Assembly (NCBI GenBank): GCA_029207755.1 | Contig: JARCOQ010000072.1 | Span: 310,001 to 374,000 of the forward strand | Direction: 5' to 3' | Length of the DNA: 64,000 nt | From: Chamaea fasciata | Taxonomy: Eukaryota; Chordata; Aves; Passeriformes; Sylviidae | Shown here: positions 59,090 through 64,000 of the stretch, one piece after another | Position numbering within the stretch: position 1 is the first letter of the stretch | Layout: the number at the start of each line of letters is the position of its first letter | Translations under genes and position numbers: made by a program | The notes under the pieces: generated by a model | What the model was told of the DNA's origin: nothing | Databases searched by the model: none | The model's input: the letters and a program-made list of their open reading frames with translations, nothing else

Positions 59090-62000
59090 AAATATTAAGA
59101 ACATGCTAAATTTTATTCAGAAAACATTTCCTTCCAAGTCAATATAAATTAAAATATAACAGTGTTAAGCAACTTTTGAAAACCTGTAACTAAAGCTCCC
59201 AAGGTTTTATTACTTTTTATTACTGAGCTTTTAACAGAGCTGTTCCAACATTCCATAAGTTTTTGCCCGAGATTTTATCTTGCCCTCATTCACACGGAAT
59301 GAAATTCAGGAGGATCAGAAGTTGTTACACGAGTCACAGAAAGGCCACTATTCCCAAAGGAGTGCAGAGTTTTTAGGTTGCTTCTCATGTACCCCCAGGA
59401 AATATGCAAGAGTCTGGTTTAATAAGCCAGAGCATTAACTAGAAGCGTGACATGTAAGATTTGATCTCTTCCCCTTTCCCTCCTCCTACATTTGACAGTC
59501 TGGAACTGGGAGAGTGGCAGGGTTGCCCTCTTTAAAGTTTCACTGAAATGAAGTCTACAAAACAAGCTCCCATTTTTATGAAATCACATTTCCCCACTCC
59601 AGATAAATCCTGTTTCACCAGAAAACCTCTAGTCAGCTCCTTTTGTACATCCGTTCTATGGGATATCTGCTTTCTGGTCCAGAAGCACTCTGGACTGATG
59701 AGGTAAAACAGGTGAGAGAAGAGATCACAAAGACTTAGTAAAGGAAGACCTTGCCAACCCATTTGAAGAGTTAGACATAACTAACAGCATCTCCCACGTG
59801 AGCATCAATTAAAAAGTGACAAAGGGACAACACCTGAAAAAAAGCCTCCAGCAGACTTTGCCTGTCAGCTCCATCAGCCTCACTAACATCATTTTCATAA
59901 GGAGGATAATTTGTGTTCAAGGTTGCTTCCTGAACTCACTTCTCCAAACTGTCTGACCTGCAAAGGTGATGGCTTTGTTGTCACTGACCGCACCAACTGT
60001 CCTGATGGATCACTAAGCTCTTCAGCAGCTTCTCAGTATGTTTTAATAGGCACAGAAATGGGAAAGCAAATAAACTACAATAAAAAATTTAAAACAAACA
60101 AACAAAAAAACCACAAACAAACCATGGAGAGTCTTTGAACTTCAAAAAAAAGAAGGCAAATTGTTGTTAAAAAACCATAGCAAGCACCCAGGGCCAACCA
60201 AACTAATGCTTAGGAAAGCTTACAGAGTCTAAAACACGGTATTATTCTGGCTTCCTAATTGAGTGATACAGAGTCAAAGTTTCTATTTGACATATCCCAC
60301 ATAACTGCACTCAATTGTAGCACTGCCATTCAACAGAAGCCAAGGATCCAGAAATGGAAAGAATTGCCCAATGTGGTATATTCAAGAATCTCTCCTTAAT
60401 ATTGAACCAGCTCCATGGCCTATGTTCTCATCACTTATGCCATGTGTTATATAATGCACTTAGGCTTAGAAAGTATTATCAGGACAGCTCTAAAAGTAGT
60501 ATTTCTGAAAAGAAAGGGAAGAAGATGAAGACAAAAAGAACGTCTCTTCCAGGTGTTCCCAAACAGGGCCCAACTCTTCCGACAGACACTTCAGTTGGCT
60601 GCCTTTACCTTGGTTTGGTTTTTAAGCAGAGATACTCATTCCAAGCTCTTCATTTCCCTCTAGCTGCAAATAATTTTTTCATTAGTGAACGGGACATCAT
60701 TTTTATGCAAATCAAAGGCCCAAAGGAGTTTAGTTTATCACCAATACTTCTATCTGTACAACAGGTATAAAGAGAGCAATACATCCACCCTAAACCTATC
60801 ATCAAGGTGTCCTGCTGTGCTGCTGATCAATGATGCTCTCTCCAGTTCTGCCTCTCAAACAACACAGGGAAGAGTATTCCCAACCAGTTGAACTTCTTCA
60901 GGAGTAAAGTTGTCCTATTCCTTCCAATAATGAACTCTGGATCCCTGATGAGTAACTCACATTTAACCGGCAGCATTCTGGGCTGCTCCTATTAACTGCA
61001 ACAGCCTGGACAGCTTGAACCTCAACAAAATGTGCAGTCAGCGACTGAGCTAATTTAACCTCATTAATCCTCAAACCAATAGAATAATTTGATGTCCACA
61101 CAGCAGCCTGTGCACCGCCTCCAACAGAAACATGGCCCTGCAGGAAATCCACACCAACAATGTGCTGCAGCCCTGCTGCCAGAGCTACCGGGGCTGGGAG
61201 AATCACTGCACAGTCTCCGAGCCCCCTCGCCAGCTGCACGGCATGGGTCGCACACTTTGTTTGTTCTTGTTAACAGTCAGGGGTTGTTTCCAACCTGGAT
61301 GTATCCTGACATCTCCCCAGTGCCGCAGTTTTATGGAGGAGGCTCCATTTTATCTGTAAACTGTTTACCTCCACTTTCGACGTGAACACAAAAAGCATTG
61401 CTAGGAGAGGCAAACACAGAAAACCAAGCAGCACTGGCACTTCTCAGGCAGGTACTTAGCTGAATTTAAGCTCCCTATTAATCATTAATTACAGCAGCAT
61501 TTCAAAACTTTAGTTTTTGAAATAATTTCAGCACCGCTTAATCACAAAGGGTGTAAGGTCTCCCTCAATATTTATGAGCATCTACTTTCAGGGAGGCATT
61601 TTAAGGAATGTTCTTTATATATACTAATTGTTATTTAAATCACTGCTGAAAGCCAGGTGCTTCATTTTGTTCAATACAACACATTTAAAACAATAACATG
61701 AGATTTTGATAACAAAATCACCTAGCCCACAAAACACTCTTCTACGTTGACTAGGGTGGCAAAACAAGGGTAGTTTCTAAACACAGAAAAATAAATTTTA
61801 AAAAAGGATTTTTTCTAAGCACGTAAATGCAGGTCTTGGTACCACATACAAGAACTTCACTTGCAAAGGAACTTGGACTTGCTAGAGTTTTAAGTATGGT
61901 GGTTTTTTAGCAGACCTGGCCTCGCTCATGCTTTGTGCCACTTGTAAAATGGAACAGGGCATTTTAGGAAAGAAGTAACTCCCTTCAACTCCTAAATGCT

Positions 62001-64000
62001 GTGACTGAAGCCTGTTAAGTTTCAGTGGCATTTCAGATATACCAGGGCATCCTCAGCTTTACCTTGTTCACAGGACAAGGTCCAGAAACCCACTGGCAGT
62101 TAGAGGAGCCACATAATCAGTCTTCAGGATTTCTACCAACCAAATTATCCCTGGTAAACAGATATGACCTAGCATGAGAATTCACTTTTCCTTCAGCATA
62201 TTAAAAGTTATTTATTTTAGGGATAAATATATCTTTCTTTCACAACTACACTGCAACACGGACACGAGTCCAGCAATGAAACAGCAGAACAAAAATACAT
62301 CCCCCTAATATAGCACAGCCACTCTTTTTTCTTCATCAGCCATACAAGATTGATGGAAACAGGAGAGATTTCTCTTTCCTTCTAACACAGCAGGTTAAGC
62401 GTCTTGAGAGAAGTCAGATGTCACTATTATCTGCAAGCACACAAGAAAACAAACCCATGCCAAAAAAGGGATAATAAAATTGAAGTCTAAATGGAAGTTG
62501 AGAGAAAAAAATGTCCTGCTCCAACAGGTTAATCTCTAGCTAATTCCTCTTGTGACAAGTAGCTTGAAATAGTCATTTCACTCAAATTCTCCTACAACAA
62601 GTTTTCCTTGGAAATGCAACAATTTCTAGAACAAGCATAACTATCTTTGACCACACAAAACAGCATTACATTTTGAACTACTCTAGCAAAAAGTCAACTT
62701 TTTAAAAAAGATTTACTAAGAAGACAATTGGAAAAGTAACTTTACTCAGAAGTGATAGAATCAGCTGTAAATACCGGATGGGAAATTCCTGAAGAGACAA
62801 GTTTTCCCTTGGAGAGAAATGAAATAATACAGCAATTTACATGCCCCAACAACAATACTGCCTTTCTTTCCAGTTCATCCAGAAAACTCGGAGTATAAAC
62901 CAATGGCACAGATTTGGCTCTTACACACACCCAACTCCCAGGACATTTTGTCATGCTCATCGTGCTGCATTCACTGGCTCTCCCAAATATTAATTGCCTT
63001 CTATCTTCGATATCTACTCGTGACTTGGGGGATTTTGCTTCAGGTTTTAATGCTTGGGATTTTTTTACACAGGACTATACACCTCAATAATTGTATCCAG
63101 GAAAGACTGGGTTTGATGCCATTTTTACAGTAGAACCCAAATTTTCAGTACTTTCTACCTACTTGTCCATTAACTGTTCATAAAACAGAAGGACAATAAA
63201 AGCCATAAACCTCTTACTTTAGTAGCCTTCTGGAGGAGTAATTCAATAACTTCTTGCAAAATAAAACAGCAGCTTATAAAAATTAAAAAAAAAAAAGTCT
63301 TCACCACAGTAATCATTACAGCAGGGCAGATGCAACAACTATGCATTTGTTTAGTCCATCTAGACGTGGCAAAGGATTAAAACATGTAGACAGTAGCACA
63401 AGTCACCAGCACTTATTATCTAAGCCATAAACCTAAGCATACTTCTGTGGGAAAATTAATTACAGACATGGGGGAAATCAGATCAGTCACTAATCAGGCA
63501 AAGTGAGCAGAAAATACAGCTATGTTGTCCACTCCTGATTGAGTCGCAGGATCAAACAGCACCAAGTGCAAGTGAACTGAGGGGGAATTATTATTATGCC
63601 TTTTCATCACTGGAATCGTGCTGCCCCAGACAACCCCGACTCCTGTGTCTGGGCTAATTACAGCCTGTTAAACATCACAAGGAGACTGCAGCACAGCAAC
63701 ACCTCAGAGGGGGGAGAAAGACAGTTTAAGGAGGGAACAAGCCAACGAGAAAATCCTGTCCTACAGCTGAAGGAGAAGGAAACAGCCAAGCTAACAGGAC
63801 ACCTGCAGAACAAACAAGGGTCCACACCAGGCTGTGTGCACACAGCCGCATGCACAGCCACACCAGCACTGCCTACTGGAAACACCTTCCCCTGTGAGAA
63901 AATATCAATGCCAAAGGTCAAAGGCTTTGAGAAAAAAAATATAAATTCAGTGATAAGGCAACTTTTCTAAATCCATTTCTCAAATACTTGTTATTTCAAG

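Larger units (their letters stand above)
50557..64000. repeat. Segmental duplication, copy 2 (continues past window)
   Basis: This segment aligns with 11538-24746 in the same orientation from its first base to the window end. Relative to copy 1 it has about three extra 84-bp units and scattered substitutions and small indels. The indels include loss of one or two bases near 61277 that shift an open frame and lack of the A-rich repeat of 15781-15847. No gene was recognised. The non-repeat parts (50557-56360 and 59090-64000) hold nothing that I can name. Confidence 0.95.

Overview
The window is vertebrate nuclear DNA, most likely from a bird and possibly a songbird. Two CR1 LINE fragments point to a sauropsid. 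A degraded LTR-like block near 40.2 kb resembles a repeat I associate with passerines. There are no prokaryotic features, and most of the window is AT-rich, intron-like or intergenic DNA in which I could not support any exon.

Layout. Positions 1-11537 are AT-rich non-coding DNA with one CR1 fragment. Positions 11538-24746 are copy 1 of a long duplicated segment; it holds an 84-bp minisatellite with an internally inverted block, a 791-bp LTR-like insertion (TGTTA...TAACA) and a CR1 fragment. Positions 24747 to about 43985 are AT-rich, single-copy within the window, with a few short repeats. About 43985-50556 is an abrupt GC-rich island built almost wholly of minisatellites, and it carries the only genes I recognise. 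Positions 50557-64000 are copy 2 of the duplicated segment, still aligning with copy 1 at the window edge. If this is a simple tandem duplication, the unit is about 39 kb and includes the gene island. In two hand-counted blocks the copies differ by 4/417 and 10/387 bases.

Genes. The last two exons of OXA1L (mitochondrial inner-membrane insertase) lie at 44026-44315, plus strand, with a short 3' end. Upstream OXA1L exons are not seen, so the island seems to begin inside that gene. About 1.5 kb downstream on the same strand is MRPL52 (mitochondrial large-subunit protein mL52), reconstructed here as six exons between 45862 and 50047 with a promoter and two poly(A) signals. Exon 4 is one base out of frame at a C8 run. 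Both products serve mitochondrial translation and membrane insertion, and the two genes lie close together in the human genome, which supports real synteny.

The most unusual biology is in the island. A tandem array upstream of MRPL52 repeats YY1-like ATGGCGGC boxes. The intron repeats switch strand polarity at every exon from 3 to 5, placing each small exon between complementary arms. Minisatellite sequence forms the MRPL52 C-terminus. The whole island sits at the junction of a tandem duplication, so either an ectopic or rearranged locus or an assembly join must be considered.
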